Virus record (IMG/VR): IMGVR_UViG_3300010388_000235
Span: 1 to 46,922 of that record
Length of the DNA stretch: 46,922 nucleotides
Origin: a virus
Reading direction: 5' to 3' (one strand)
Part shown: piece by piece, positions 25,744 to 34,249 of the stretch
Position numbering within the stretch: the stretch's first letter is position 1
How the letters are laid out: each line of letters opens with the position of its first letter
Notes under the pieces: generated by a model
Database searches by the model: none
What the model was told of the DNA's origin: nothing
What the model saw: the letters and a program-made list of their open reading frames with translations, nothing else
Made by a program: the position numbers and the translations under genes

Positions 25744-27224
25744 TGAGTGACGTACATCTTGAATACATAAATGACGTTCATTGTAGAGTAAGAGCCGAAC
25801 CGGGTATCTTAATGGAGCTAGCTGACAAGCTCACATTCTTCGCAGAGAACTATAAGTACCATCCAAAATTTAAGAATAAATTTTGGGACGGTAAGATACG
25901 ACTAGTAAATACACTTACTGGTGTAGTATATGCTGGTCTTGCTCTTCGCATTAAAAAGTATTGTGATAGTATAGGTTACAGTTTTTCTTTTGATAAAGAG
26001 TTGACATACGATAACGTATCTGTTAACGAAGTCTTAGAACACATTAAAGCACTAGAGCTACCTGATTGGCTTGAAATCAGAGACTATCAGGTAGAAGCTG
26101 TTGTAAAGTGTTTGAGAACACGTAGAAGAACGCTTCTATCACCAACATCATCAGGTAAGTCTTTCATGATATACTTGATTGCTAGTTGGTATAGAGAAAA
26201 GACCCTTATCATTGTACCTTCAACTGGATTGGTGTCTCAGTTTGAAGATGATATTCGTTCATACGGTTTCAAAGGAAAAATATCAACATCAATCGGAGGA
26301 TTGGAGAAGAATAATGATATCGACGCTGATATTGTCATCACTACATGGCAGTCACTCGAAAATGGCAAATCGACTATGCCTAAGAGGTGGTACGACCAAT
26401 TCAAAGTGGTCTTCGGTGATGAAGCGCACGGCTGTAAAGCAACCTCACTCATCAAAATATTGTCTGCCATGGAAAACACTCCGTACAGATTCGGAACAAC
26501 AGGCACACTAGACAACATCGAACTTAACAAAGCGACAATCGAAGGATTGTTTGGTCCACCACATACAACGACAACAACAAGAGAGTTGATCGATGATGGA
26601 CATGCATCAGATATCAAGATCAAGTGTATCGTTCTTGAATATCCTGATGAAGTAATCAAGGAATTCCACAAGCCAATCTTTGATCCGGTTGCACAGAAGA
26701 ACAGAAAAAAGACATACGCAGAAGAAGTGGAATTCTTGATCAATTACCAAAAGAGAACCAAATTCATTAAGAACTTGGCTCTATCTCTGAAGGGTAATAA
26801 ACTACTATTCTTCCGTCTCGTGAACCATGGTAAAATTCTCCATGAAGCACTGAAAGACCAGAGCAACGCCTTCTACATTGATGGTGGCGTAAAGGATAGA
26901 GAAGCTATCCGTAAGGCAATGGAAGACGAAGAAAATGCAATTCTTATCGCATCACTTGGTACCACAAGTACAGGTGTCTCCATTAAGAAGTTGCATCACA
27001 TGATCGCTGCTGGACCTCTGAAGTCCAAGATCAAAGTCCTACAGTCCATTGGACGTATGTTGAGACAACACAAGGACAAGGAAGAGGCATATCTATACGA
27101 TATTGTCGATAACCTTTCTAAGGGAAATAATAAGAATTTTGCCCTAAAGCACTTTGAGGAGCGTGTCAATATATACGACCAAGAAAAATTTGATTATAAA
27201 ATTTATAAGGTGAAATTGAAATGA
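25743..27224 (+). CDS. uvsW: UvsW helicase
   Basis: A 493-residue SF2 helicase/ATPase that unwinds R-loops and D-loops and moves branch points, switching replication from origin- to recombination-dependent. The start is placed at the ATG overlapping the uvsY stop (TAATG), nine codons inside the longest frame. An N-terminal ~100-residue DNA-binding domain (HPKFKNKFWDGKIRLVN) is followed by Q-like motif EIRDYQVEAV, Walker A SPTSSGKS (133-140), DEAH box at 226-229, and a helicase C domain with SIGRMLRQHKDKEEAYLYDI (motif VI). Confidence 0.95.
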   Translation: MSDVHLEYINDVHCRVRAEPGILMELADKLTFFAENYKYHPKFKNKFWDGKIRLVNTLTGVVYAGLALRIKKYCDSIGYSFSFDKELTYDNVSVNEVLEHIKALELPDWLEIRDYQVEAVVKCLRTRRRTLLSPTSSGKSFMIYLIASWYREKTLIIVPSTGLVSQFEDDIRSYGFKGKISTSIGGLEKNNDIDADIVITTWQSLENGKSTMPKRWYDQFKVVFGDEAHGCKATSLIKILSAMENTPYRFGTTGTLDNIELNKATIEGLFGPPHTTTTTRELIDDGHASDIKIKCIVLEYPDEVIKEFHKPIFDPVAQKNRKKTYAEEVEFLINYQKRTKFIKNLALSLKGNKLLFFRLVNHGKILHEALKDQSNAFYIDGGVKDREAIRKAMEDEENAILIASLGTTSTGVSIKKLHHMIAAGPLKSKIKVLQSIGRMLRQHKDKEEAYLYDIVDNLSKGNNKNFALKHFEERVNIYDQEKFDYKIYKVKLK

Positions 27225-27631
27225 TTTATATTTTTAAGCTAATATCAGGAGAAGAACTGATTGGTGCAATTGACAGTGAAGATACCACAGAATTTTATAA
27301 TATCGCAAGCCCAATGGCAATCGTTGATGGTTTAGATGAGTATGGTGGTGTCATTATGAAGCTGCGTGATGGTATGATGCTATCCGATGAAATTCTAATG
27401 ACTATACCAAAAAGATCAGTGATAACATACTACGAAGCATCAAAGGTCATGAATGATTATTATCAAAAGGCAATCGTGTATGCCAAGCAATACACCAAGA
27501 AGAAGATCGAAAGACAGATAAAAGAAGCCACTGAGCAACTTGATGAGGTTATGTCCGAAAACAACATCGAAAAAGTCCTTAGAGAACTCCGTCTCCGCAA
27601 CGTCAATCCCGGCAACGGCACAGTTAACTAA
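27221..27631 (+). CDS. Hypothetical protein between uvsW and gp55 (Sm-like N-terminus?)
   Basis: A 136-residue protein starting in an ATGA overlap with uvsW. The first ~65 residues (FKLISGEELIGAIDSED, then GGVIMKLRDGMML) have the strand pattern and SGEE(L/I)IG motif of small Sm-like beta-barrels found in T4-like phages. The rest is a long amphipathic helix (AKQYTKKKIERQIKEATEQL). An RNA-binding role would fit the fold but is inference. Confidence 0.6.
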   Translation: MIYIFKLISGEELIGAIDSEDTTEFYNIASPMAIVDGLDEYGGVIMKLRDGMMLSDEILMTIPKRSVITYYEASKVMNDYYQKAIVYAKQYTKKKIERQIKEATEQLDEVMSENNIEKVLRELRLRNVNPGNGTVN

Positions 27632-27640
27632 GGAAAAAAT

Positions 27641-28198
27641 ATGGCTACGAATGAAGACAACCACTATGTAGACAACAAGCGTTTATATGCTGAGATGGTG
27701 ACATACACCCAAAAATATAAGGAAGCAGTGGCGGCAGGTCTTGAACCTCCTAGAGCAAATGATTATATTGGAAAGTGCATATGGCTGATTGCAAACCGCT
27801 TGTCAACCAATCGAAACTTCATTGGATACACCTATCGTGAGGATATGGTAGGCGATGCAATCGAAAATTGTTTTAGATACCTACATAATTTTGACCCTGA
27901 AAAGTCAACAAACCCGTTCGCATATTTTACACAGATAATGTATTATGCGTTCCTAAGGCGTATTGACAAAGAGAAGAAACAATCGTACATTAGATACAAG
28001 TCGATGGAAAATTCTCTCGTTATGAATACGTTGGTTGAAATGGCACCTGATGATCAAAGCCATTTCAATGCTTTCATGGTGACGATGGACATGGATAAGC
28101 TATCCGCTCTATCTGAAAAGTATGAAGCAAAAGCAACAACCAAAGCCACAAAAAAGAAGGGGCTAGAGAATTTTTTTGGAGATGAAGAAAATGAGTAA
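27641..28198 (+). CDS. gp55: Late sigma factor gp55
   Basis: A 185-residue sigma70-family protein (the same length as T4 gp55) that recognises TATAAATA late promoters and works with the gp45 clamp. Region-2-like sequence: NRNFIGYTYREDMVGDAIEN, then CFRYLHNFDPEKSTNPFAYF and TQIMYYAFLRRIDKEKKQ. The exact TATAAATA sites in front of gp18, gp67, gp23 and the gp3-like gene are its expected targets. The C-terminus is basic and short. Confidence 0.95.
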   Translation: MATNEDNHYVDNKRLYAEMVTYTQKYKEAVAAGLEPPRANDYIGKCIWLIANRLSTNRNFIGYTYREDMVGDAIENCFRYLHNFDPEKSTNPFAYFTQIMYYAFLRRIDKEKKQSYIRYKSMENSLVMNTLVEMAPDDQSHFNAFMVTMDMDKLSALSEKYEAKATTKATKKKGLENFFGDEENE

Positions 28199-28367
28199 GT
28201 ACAATTCGGTTCCTGCCATCATTCAGCAGATGGTAGAGACACTTAAAGATAGTCGTACTTCGCAAAATGAAAAGTTTAATAGAGCGCAAGTTTTGGAAGT
28301 GACTAAAGAATATTGTGAACAGGCTCTTGCCTCATGGAAGAAAGAGCAAGATAAAAGAAAAAGGTAA
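28191..28367 (+). CDS. Small hypothetical protein between gp55 and gp47
   Basis: A 58-residue helical, charged protein (SKYNSVPAIIQQMVETLKDS). I choose the ATG at 28191, overlapping the gp55 stop, with GGAG 8-9 bases upstream; the frame is open a few codons earlier. It ends 3 bases before gp47. Function unknown. Confidence 0.65.
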   Translation: MSKYNSVPAIIQQMVETLKDSRTSQNEKFNRAQVLEVTKEYCEQALASWKKEQDKRKR

Positions 28368-28370
28368 ATT

Positions 28371-29417
28371 ATGAAAATTGCAGTACTAGGTGATACTCAC
28401 TTCGGAGTAAGAAACGATTCAGAGCACTTTCATGCTCATATGAAGAAGTTCTACTCTGAAGTGTTTTTTCCATATTTGGAAGAGAACTGCATCGATAGGG
28501 TACTTCAGGTTGGCGACTTGTTTGATAATAAGAAGCAAATCAACCTGAAGTCCCTTACCTTGGCCAAAGAATATTTCTTTGATGTTCTACACGATAAAGA
28601 TATTGAACTCTTTACGTTTGTAGGTAATCATGATAGTTTCCACCGCAATAGCATCAAGATCAATACCCAAGAGAGCCTTCTTTATGGGTACCGTAAGATT
28701 CGTGCCTTCTCTTCTCCTACTCTATGGGGATTTGAAGACCTTCCTGTATTGATCCTGCCATGGATTTGTCAGGAAAACTATGATGAATGTATGAAGATGA
28801 TTGATGCCGCTGATCCTAATGGTGTTGTATTCGGACACCTAGAGCTAGCTGGTTTTGAGATGCATCGTGGCTCTGTTATCAACAAGGGTATGGACAGCAA
28901 AATCTTTAGTAAGTTTCGTGCTGTATATTCTGGTCACTATCATCACCGCTCTTCAAAGGGCAACATCACATACCTTGGTACTCCATATGAGATGACATGG
29001 GCTGATTACGAAGATCAGAAGGGCTTCCATGTGTTCGACACAGATACCCTTGAACTGACCTTCATTCCTAACCCATTCCATATGTTCCACATCATTGCAT
29101 ATGATGACAGTAAGGATATGGACATTGACTTTGGTGCACTTGAAGGTACAGTGATCAAGCTTGTTGTTGAACGTAAGGACAATGAGACAGCGTTTGAACA
29201 ATTTGTTCACAAGATTGAAGAGCAAAATCCCTTTAAGTTCAACATCATAGAACAGAAGACTGTTCTGAATATGGACGAAGAAGATGAGATGGTTGACGCT
29301 GAGAGCACACTAGGTATTCTACGCAAGGTGATTAATTCTTCGGATGTTACCGTGGATAAAACAGAGCTTGACGAATACCTTACAGGGCTGTACACTGAAG
29401 CTTTATATATGGGGTGA
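28371..29417 (+). CDS. gp47: Recombination nuclease subunit gp47 (Mre11-like)
   Basis: A 348-residue metallophosphoesterase nuclease (T4: about 339), partner of gp46 in resecting double-strand ends. Phosphoesterase motifs in order: GDTHFG (7-12), GDLFD (48-52), GNHDSF (85-90), FGHLELAG, and SGHYHHRS. The C-terminal portion mediates gp46 binding in the family. It is separated from gp46 here by two small genes. Confidence 0.95.
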   Translation: MKIAVLGDTHFGVRNDSEHFHAHMKKFYSEVFFPYLEENCIDRVLQVGDLFDNKKQINLKSLTLAKEYFFDVLHDKDIELFTFVGNHDSFHRNSIKINTQESLLYGYRKIRAFSSPTLWGFEDLPVLILPWICQENYDECMKMIDAADPNGVVFGHLELAGFEMHRGSVINKGMDSKIFSKFRAVYSGHYHHRSSKGNITYLGTPYEMTWADYEDQKGFHVFDTDTLELTFIPNPFHMFHIIAYDDSKDMDIDFGALEGTVIKLVVERKDNETAFEQFVHKIEEQNPFKFNIIEQKTVLNMDEEDEMVDAESTLGILRKVINSSDVTVDKTELDEYLTGLYTEALYMG

Positions 29418-29420
29418 TTT

Positions 29421-29774
29421 ATGATTTTTGTGTTTGGATCAAATTTGGCTGGAAGGCATGGTAGAGGGGCAGCAAAGTTTGCCCTTTTAAATCATGGTGC
29501 TATCTATGGTCAAGGATGGGGATTACAAGGAAATTCGTTTGCTATTCCTACCAAAGATGCAAACATTAAAACTCTACCACTTCCGTTCATCAGAACGTAT
29601 GTTGAAAAGTTTAAGGCATATGCTAGAGAGCATCCTGAGATGAAATTCCAGCTAACCCCTATTGGATGTGGGTTAGCTGGTTACAAGCATTCAGACATTG
29701 GCCCTATGTTTAAAAACTCTCCGCCAAATGTACTCATTCCAGAAGAATTTAGAGGATACATCAATGAAATTTGA
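29421..29774 (+). CDS. Macro-domain-like hypothetical protein
   Basis: A 117-residue protein of a family recurrent in phages and bacteria with FVFGSNLAGRHGRGAAKFAL at the start and TPIGCGLAGYKHSDIGPMFK near the end. These Gly-rich loops resemble ADP-ribose-binding macro domains, so a nucleotide or ADP-ribose ligand is plausible but unproven. Inserted between gp47 and gp46. Its stop overlaps the next small gene. Confidence 0.7.
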   Translation: MIFVFGSNLAGRHGRGAAKFALLNHGAIYGQGWGLQGNSFAIPTKDANIKTLPLPFIRTYVEKFKAYAREHPEMKFQLTPIGCGLAGYKHSDIGPMFKNSPPNVLIPEEFRGYINEI

Positions 29775-29949
29775 AAATTGGTTCGATGAGCCTGAGGTTT
29801 TTAGCCTTAGATCAGAACGCTTTTATGATGACTTGATCACGTATAAGCTTGAAGGTATAGAGGCAGAGCATCTTGTCAAATGGCTCAGAGCAGCATATGA
29901 TGCAGGACATGAACATGGTCAAAACTGGTATGTGGATGATGGAAGATAA
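29764..29949 (+). CDS. Small hypothetical protein
   Basis: A 61-residue acidic protein (MKFENWFDEPEVFSLRSERF; ends HGQNWYVDDGR). The ATG is placed at 29764, inside the end of the previous gene with AGAGGA upstream, rather than the more distant start of the open frame. It abuts gp46. Function unknown. Confidence 0.65.
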   Translation: MKFENWFDEPEVFSLRSERFYDDLITYKLEGIEAEHLVKWLRAAYDAGHEHGQNWYVDDGR

Positions 29950-31653
29950 ATGATAATTTTTAAGAAACTACGATATCAAAACTTCCTGTCATCTGGTAAT
30001 CAGTTTACTGAAATTGATTTGATTCGCAATGATCTAACTCTTATCTCAGGCAAGAATGGTAGCGGCAAGTCTACTATTCTTGACGCACTTTGCTATGTGC
30101 TTTTCAACAAGCCATTCCGCAACATCACTCTCAAGCAGCTAATGAACACTATCACCAATAAGGGTTTGATGGTGGAACTTGACATGTCTATCAATGGTAC
30201 AGAGTATCAAATTCGTCGTGGTATGAAGCCTAACGTTTTTGATATCACATGCAACGGTAAGCTGTTGGACAAAGAAGGTGCCAGAGAAGATCAAGAGAAC
30301 TTCGAAAAGAATCATATCAAGATGAACCATAAGACCTTCACACAGGTGGTGGTACTTGGCTCTGCTAACTACATTCCTTTCATGCGTTTGACAACTCCTG
30401 ATCGTCGCAAGATCGTGGAAGATTATCTTGACATTCAAATCTTTTCTGTTATGAATGGCATTCTGAAGTCACGTATTTCAGAAAACAAAGCCAAGCTTAA
30501 AGATGCTGAGTATGCTGTTGAACTATGTGAGCAGCGTATTGACCTTCATAAGAAGCACATTGATTCGCTCAAGGCAAACAATGAAGAGTTAATCGCTCAG
30601 AAAGAAATCAAGATACAAGAGCTTGAAGCAGACTGTTGCTTTTTGAATGTCGGTATTTCTGGATATCAGTCTCAAGTTGATGAACTTCTAGAACAGATCA
30701 CCGACGAAGATAAGGTATCAAAGCGTAAGAACAAAATCATTGAGATGGGTTCTGCTTTGAATGAACGTATTCGTGCACTGAGAAAAGAAGTTGAATTCTT
30801 CAATAATCATGACGAATGTCCTACATGCAAGCAAGACATTGATCCTGAATACAAGGGTAGTGTGGTAGAAAAGCGTAGTAACAAGCTTGAAGAAATCACT
30901 GGTGGCGTATCTGACCTTCAGCAAAAGCTTAAGGATGTGAATGATCGTATCAAGCAGATTGAAACGACTAACACACAGATAACCATGTTCAATCGTTCTA
31001 TTCAGGACAACAACACCAAGATCACTCTGTACAACCGTAGCATTGCTGAGTTGAACAGAGAGATTGTTGCTTTACGTAATGTCGCCAACACGATTGAAGA
31101 TGACAGCGACTATGAGAACGCCAAGATTGAACTGGTAGAGCATAAGGACGAATTGTCTAAGTTAAAAAAACACAAGGAAATCCTTGACGTGTCTGCCGTG
31201 TTCCTTAAGGACAGTGGTATCAAGACAAAGATCGTACAGCAATATATCCCGATCATCAATAAGACGATCAACAAATATCTTGCTGATATGGACTTTTTAT
31301 GTGAGTTTAACCTTGACGAAGAGTTCAATGAAGTGTTAAAGTCTCGCTTCAGAGATACCTTCTCATACGAGTCGTTCTCTGAAGGTGAGAAGTTTCGTAT
31401 CGACTTGGCGCTAATGTTTACATGGCGTGAAGTGGCAAGACTACGCAATTCAGTGGCAACAAATCTGTTGATCCTAGATGAAGTGTGTGATGGTCCTGCT
31501 GATGACGAAGCAGAAGATGCGTTGTTTGAAATCCTTAATAAACAGGAAGATTCTAACGTGTTTGTTATCTCACATAATAGCCGTGTCAAGGATCGTTTCG
31601 ATCACGAGATTAAGTTCAAGAAAGTCAAAAACTTTAGTAGGATTGTATGGTAA
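29950..31653 (+). CDS. gp46: Recombination nuclease subunit gp46 (Rad50-like)
   Basis: A 567-residue SMC/Rad50-type ATPase (T4: about 560). Walker A GKNGSGKST (34-42), long coiled coil with a central zinc hook CPTC (290-293), signature FSEGEKFRIDLAL, and Walker B NLLILDEVCDGP followed by the D-loop and VISHN switch. With gp47 it makes 3' single strands for UvsX/UvsY. Starts one base after the previous stop. Confidence 0.96.
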   Translation: MIIFKKLRYQNFLSSGNQFTEIDLIRNDLTLISGKNGSGKSTILDALCYVLFNKPFRNITLKQLMNTITNKGLMVELDMSINGTEYQIRRGMKPNVFDITCNGKLLDKEGAREDQENFEKNHIKMNHKTFTQVVVLGSANYIPFMRLTTPDRRKIVEDYLDIQIFSVMNGILKSRISENKAKLKDAEYAVELCEQRIDLHKKHIDSLKANNEELIAQKEIKIQELEADCCFLNVGISGYQSQVDELLEQITDEDKVSKRKNKIIEMGSALNERIRALRKEVEFFNNHDECPTCKQDIDPEYKGSVVEKRSNKLEEITGGVSDLQQKLKDVNDRIKQIETTNTQITMFNRSIQDNNTKITLYNRSIAELNREIVALRNVANTIEDDSDYENAKIELVEHKDELSKLKKHKEILDVSAVFLKDSGIKTKIVQQYIPIINKTINKYLADMDFLCEFNLDEEFNEVLKSRFRDTFSYESFSEGEKFRIDLALMFTWREVARLRNSVATNLLILDEVCDGPADDEAEDALFEILNKQEDSNVFVISHNSRVKDRFDHEIKFKKVKNFSRIVW

Positions 31654-31982
31654 TGAGAAATCTATATAGCTTTTTTTGGGATTGTGGGCGCATGGGTAGC
31701 CTAGATGGTTTGTTTGTTGCTTCTCCTGAAGAGATAGCGGCTGCTATTGGTAGAGAAGCTTACTTTGGAGAAGTCCTTGGTAAGCATTCTGAAATCAGTG
31801 GCACTATCAGCGAGAGCGATATCACACTTGTTTCTGATGATCAGGAAAAGGTTGAGTGGCTGTTAGAAGTTACTGGCAACTTCCCAACTATCAGTGGGTT
31901 TAATCCACTTGAATACATCGAAGAATATGCTGAAGATGAAAATGATTGGCTTCCAGAGGATGAAGACAATGACAACTCATAA
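31653..31982 (+). CDS. Hypothetical acidic protein
   Basis: A 109-residue protein, TAATG-overlapped with gp46 (an ATG two codons earlier is also possible). The N-terminus RNLYSFFWDCGRMGSLDGLF is followed by an acidic tail (EYAEDENDWLPEDEDNDNS). The family is not recognised, though DCGRMGxLxGxFxA-type starts occur in proteins of T4-like phages. Confidence 0.7.
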   Translation: MRNLYSFFWDCGRMGSLDGLFVASPEEIAAAIGREAYFGEVLGKHSEISGTISESDITLVSDDQEKVEWLLEVTGNFPTISGFNPLEYIEEYAEDENDWLPEDEDNDNS

Positions 31983-32241
31983 GGTAAAGAGTTGGGTTCC
32001 TTTTTTTCAGGCATTTAAAACAGGCGAAAAAAAGCACGACATGCGTGACATGATTGATCGTGACTACAAGGTGGGCGATGAGCTTATTCTTGAAGAGTAC
32101 GATCCTTTCAAGGGCGACTATACTGGTGATTTTCTACGCATGAAGATTACCTATATCACATCACGTGATACACCATGTGCCTTTTCAAGTGCTGCGCTTG
32201 ATCGTAATTACTGCATTCTATCATTGGAGATGGTCAAGTGA
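31969..32241 (+). CDS. DUF3850/ASCH-like protein
   Basis: A 90-residue protein from the ATG at 31969. HKVKSWVPFFQAFKTGEKKH, then RDMIDRDYKVGDELILEEYD, and a C-terminal YCILSLEMVK match the DUF3850 family, a PUA/ASCH-type RNA-binding fold common in phages. An RNA-related regulatory role is inferred from the fold only. It overlaps both neighbours by a few bases. Confidence 0.75.
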   Translation: MTTHKVKSWVPFFQAFKTGEKKHDMRDMIDRDYKVGDELILEEYDPFKGDYTGDFLRMKITYITSRDTPCAFSSAALDRNYCILSLEMVK

Positions 32242-32507
32242 GAAAGTTTTACTACACAGTAGATGATCCTGAGTTCGATGATTATTTCGAATGGGAACAT
32301 CCGTATGATTATGAAGATTACTCTAATATCATTGAAGATTGCGCTAAGCAATATGAAGATAATAGTAATTGGGAAGACGCTACAGAGCTAGACTTCTATC
32401 TGTGGAAGCGTGACGAACCAGAAGACGTACCTGAGTTGCTTGGTAAGTTCACTGTATTTCGTGAATGGACGCCATACTTTACTGCATACGAGAAGAAAGA
32501 TGACTAA
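32238..32507 (+). CDS. Hypothetical acidic protein, GTG start
   Basis: An 89-residue, strongly acidic and aromatic protein (YYTVDDPEFDDYFEWEHPYD). The start is GTG in a GTGA overlap with the preceding stop. Function unknown; acidity is compatible with a DNA-mimic or protein-binding role, which is speculation. Confidence 0.65.
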   Translation: MRKFYYTVDDPEFDDYFEWEHPYDYEDYSNIIEDCAKQYEDNSNWEDATELDFYLWKRDEPEDVPELLGKFTVFREWTPYFTAYEKKDD

Positions 32508-32751
32508 AGCACGTAGGGGAATCGTCACAATTGATGTTGATGTATATCTTGATGATATCGATGAATATGAATTGGTAGAAGAACTTAAGGCAAGGGGGTA
32601 TTTTGTTGGAAAAAAAGATGAGCGCCCCCTTCCAGCGCATATAAATAGTATTGTAACGAATGTTTATCTAGCCAGAGTTCTTAATGAACCTACTAAACTA
32701 GACGAACATCTGAACGAACTATTTAATGAAGTTTTGAACAGGAGTATATAA
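32500..32751 (+). CDS. Small hypothetical protein
   Basis: An 83-residue protein from the ATG at 32500, overlapping the previous stop. TIDVDVYLDDIDEYELVEEL, then KARGYFVGK, predicts a short strand-helix fold of a type (D-x-D-V...L-x-E-L-x-x-R-G-Y) seen in many phage small proteins. Contains an exact TATAAATA inside its coding part. Its last base starts def. Confidence 0.65.
   Translation: MTKARRGIVTIDVDVYLDDIDEYELVEELKARGYFVGKKDERPLPAHINSIVTNVYLARVLNEPTKLDEHLNELFNEVLNRSI
32640..32647 (+). promoter_or_regulatory. Intragenic TATAAATA
   Basis: Exact late-promoter octamer inside the preceding small gene, 104 bases before the deformylase ATG. It could give late transcription of def and downstream genes; chance is also possible because it encodes ordinary residues. 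Confidence 0.3.
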
Positions 32752-33293
32752 TGATCCATGATTTAGTGGATAAGCATCATCCAATTCTTAAGACAGAGTT
32801 GGAAAAGTTTGATTTCCAAAATCCCCAAACAGACCCTATTCAACTCGCCCACGATCTAGCAGAGACTATGATTGATAAGGGCGGGATTGGTATTTCTGCC
32901 AACCAAATTGGCTTGCCATATCGTGCATTCGCTATGATGGCAGAGCAAATCATTGTCTGTTTCAATCCCATTCTTCTATCAGTGTCTGATGAACAGATTT
33001 ACCTTGAAGAAGGTTGTCTCTCATATCCAAATCTTTTTGTCAAGATTAAGCGTCCCCAAAACATTCGTGTTCGTTACACTGAGCCTAACGGTAATGTTAT
33101 TACCGAAAAGTTCGGTGGTATGACTGCACGTATTTTTCAACATGAGCTTGACCATCTTAATGGTGTCGTGTATACCAAGAGGGCTAACAAGATTCACTTT
33201 GAACAGGCTAAAAAGAGTGCCAAGAAGGGCATTATTAAGCCAAAGATTTCAAATGAAACACGCATCTTCATGAACCAAATGGCTGGACAATAA
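32751..33293 (+). CDS. def: Peptide deformylase
   Basis: A 180-residue metal-dependent enzyme removing the N-formyl group from new proteins. All three motifs are present: GIGISANQIG (45-54, for GxGLAAxQ), EEGCLS (86-91, metal Cys 89), and QHELDHLNG with the HExxH-type His 131, Glu 132, His 135. The family is known from marine T4-like phages, where it may help high-rate translation of phage proteins. An AACAGGAG ribosome site precedes it. Confidence 0.93.
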   Translation: MIHDLVDKHHPILKTELEKFDFQNPQTDPIQLAHDLAETMIDKGGIGISANQIGLPYRAFAMMAEQIIVCFNPILLSVSDEQIYLEEGCLSYPNLFVKIKRPQNIRVRYTEPNGNVITEKFGGMTARIFQHELDHLNGVVYTKRANKIHFEQAKKSAKKGIIKPKISNETRIFMNQMAGQ

Positions 33294-33294
33294 T

Positions 33295-33594
33295 ATGAAA
33301 ATGAAAGAAATTGATTACAAGTACAACGAAGGGCAGTCTCTCAAGGAGATTACCGATTATATTGATGGCACCTATGGTGAGCATTATTCACGAAACAAGT
33401 TTCAGGCGACTGAGTTTATCATTGATAGTGGTCATGGAACTGGCTTCTGTATTGGCAACATGCAGAAGTATACTCAGCGTTATGGTAAGAAGGGCGATGC
33501 AACTGAATGGCGCAAAGACCTTATGAAAGTTATCCATTACGCAATCATCCAACTCCATGTTCACGATCTTGAACATCCAAAAGCAAAGGATTAA
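33295..33594 (+). CDS. DUF3310 protein
   Basis: A 99-residue protein. The C-terminal segment FCIGNMQKYTQRYGKKGDAT, then EWRKDLMKVIHYAIIQL, fits DUF3310 (the GNxxKYxxRxxxKGxxxDLxKxxxY pattern), a widespread phage family sometimes labelled nucleotide-kinase-like without firm proof. Starts one base after the def stop region. Confidence 0.7.
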   Translation: MKMKEIDYKYNEGQSLKEITDYIDGTYGEHYSRNKFQATEFIIDSGHGTGFCIGNMQKYTQRYGKKGDATEWRKDLMKVIHYAIIQLHVHDLEHPKAKD

Positions 33595-33596
33595 TT

Positions 33597-34247
33597 ATGG
33601 CAAAGAATAAAGACCTTTCAGTTTTCGTAGCACTAGACCGCTCAGGTTCTATGGGTGGTGAAAAGTGGACGAATGCTGTTGACTCTCTTAACGAATATGT
33701 TAAGGGTCTTCAGAATGAAAAGATCAACGGTGATATTACCATTATCGCTTTTGACAGTGACGGTATGTATGGTGGCACTTCTAGTGTTCGTCTAGTACCA
33801 CTTGCTGAAGCTGCTGATATTGCTTATTTTGAGCGTATTGATCCTAAGGCACTACATCCTGCTGGTGGCACACCACTATACGATGCTGCTGGTCACGTTA
33901 TCAATCTTGCATTGGAAAAGAATTCCAAGCGCACGGTTATTGTTATTCTAACTGATGGTGAAGAAAACACTTCAAAGGAATACACACAGGCAAAGATCAA
34001 GGAAAAGGTTGCTGAAGTAACCAAAAAGGGATGGGAAGTAATCTTCCTTGGTGCAAACTTCGATGCTGCAAAGTACAATGCTGGTTCTGGTCTAGCCGAT
34101 GGCAAGCTTCGCAACTTCGATCTAAACGATGTAAATTCACGTACAGCAATGTACGCTGATCTAACCAAGTCAACGGCTGCATATGCAACTGTTGGTGCTG
34201 CTATGAACCTAGCAGTCGATGTTAATGTTAATGTTAAGAAAGTATAA
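33597..34247 (+). CDS. von Willebrand factor A domain protein
   Basis: A 216-residue single-domain VWA protein. The complete MIDAS motif DRSGSMGG (Asp 14, Ser 16, Ser 18), the FERIDPKALHPAGGTPLYDA loop supplying the Thr, and ILTDGEENTS with the final Asp are all present. No membrane segment or partner ATPase is seen nearby. VWA proteins mediate metal-dependent protein binding; the partner here is unknown. Two bases separate it from the next gene. Confidence 0.85.
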   Translation: MAKNKDLSVFVALDRSGSMGGEKWTNAVDSLNEYVKGLQNEKINGDITIIAFDSDGMYGGTSSVRLVPLAEAADIAYFERIDPKALHPAGGTPLYDAAGHVINLALEKNSKRTVIVILTDGEENTSKEYTQAKIKEKVAEVTKKGWEVIFLGANFDAAKYNAGSGLADGKLRNFDLNDVNSRTAMYADLTKSTAAYATVGAAMNLAVDVNVNVKKV

Positions 34248-34249
34248 TT

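Noticed and set aside
26237-26743. 168-residue minus-strand open frame opposite uvsW
   Set aside because: It lies fully inside the helicase gene, is Ser/Val-rich as expected for antisense of this codon use, and has no start signal.
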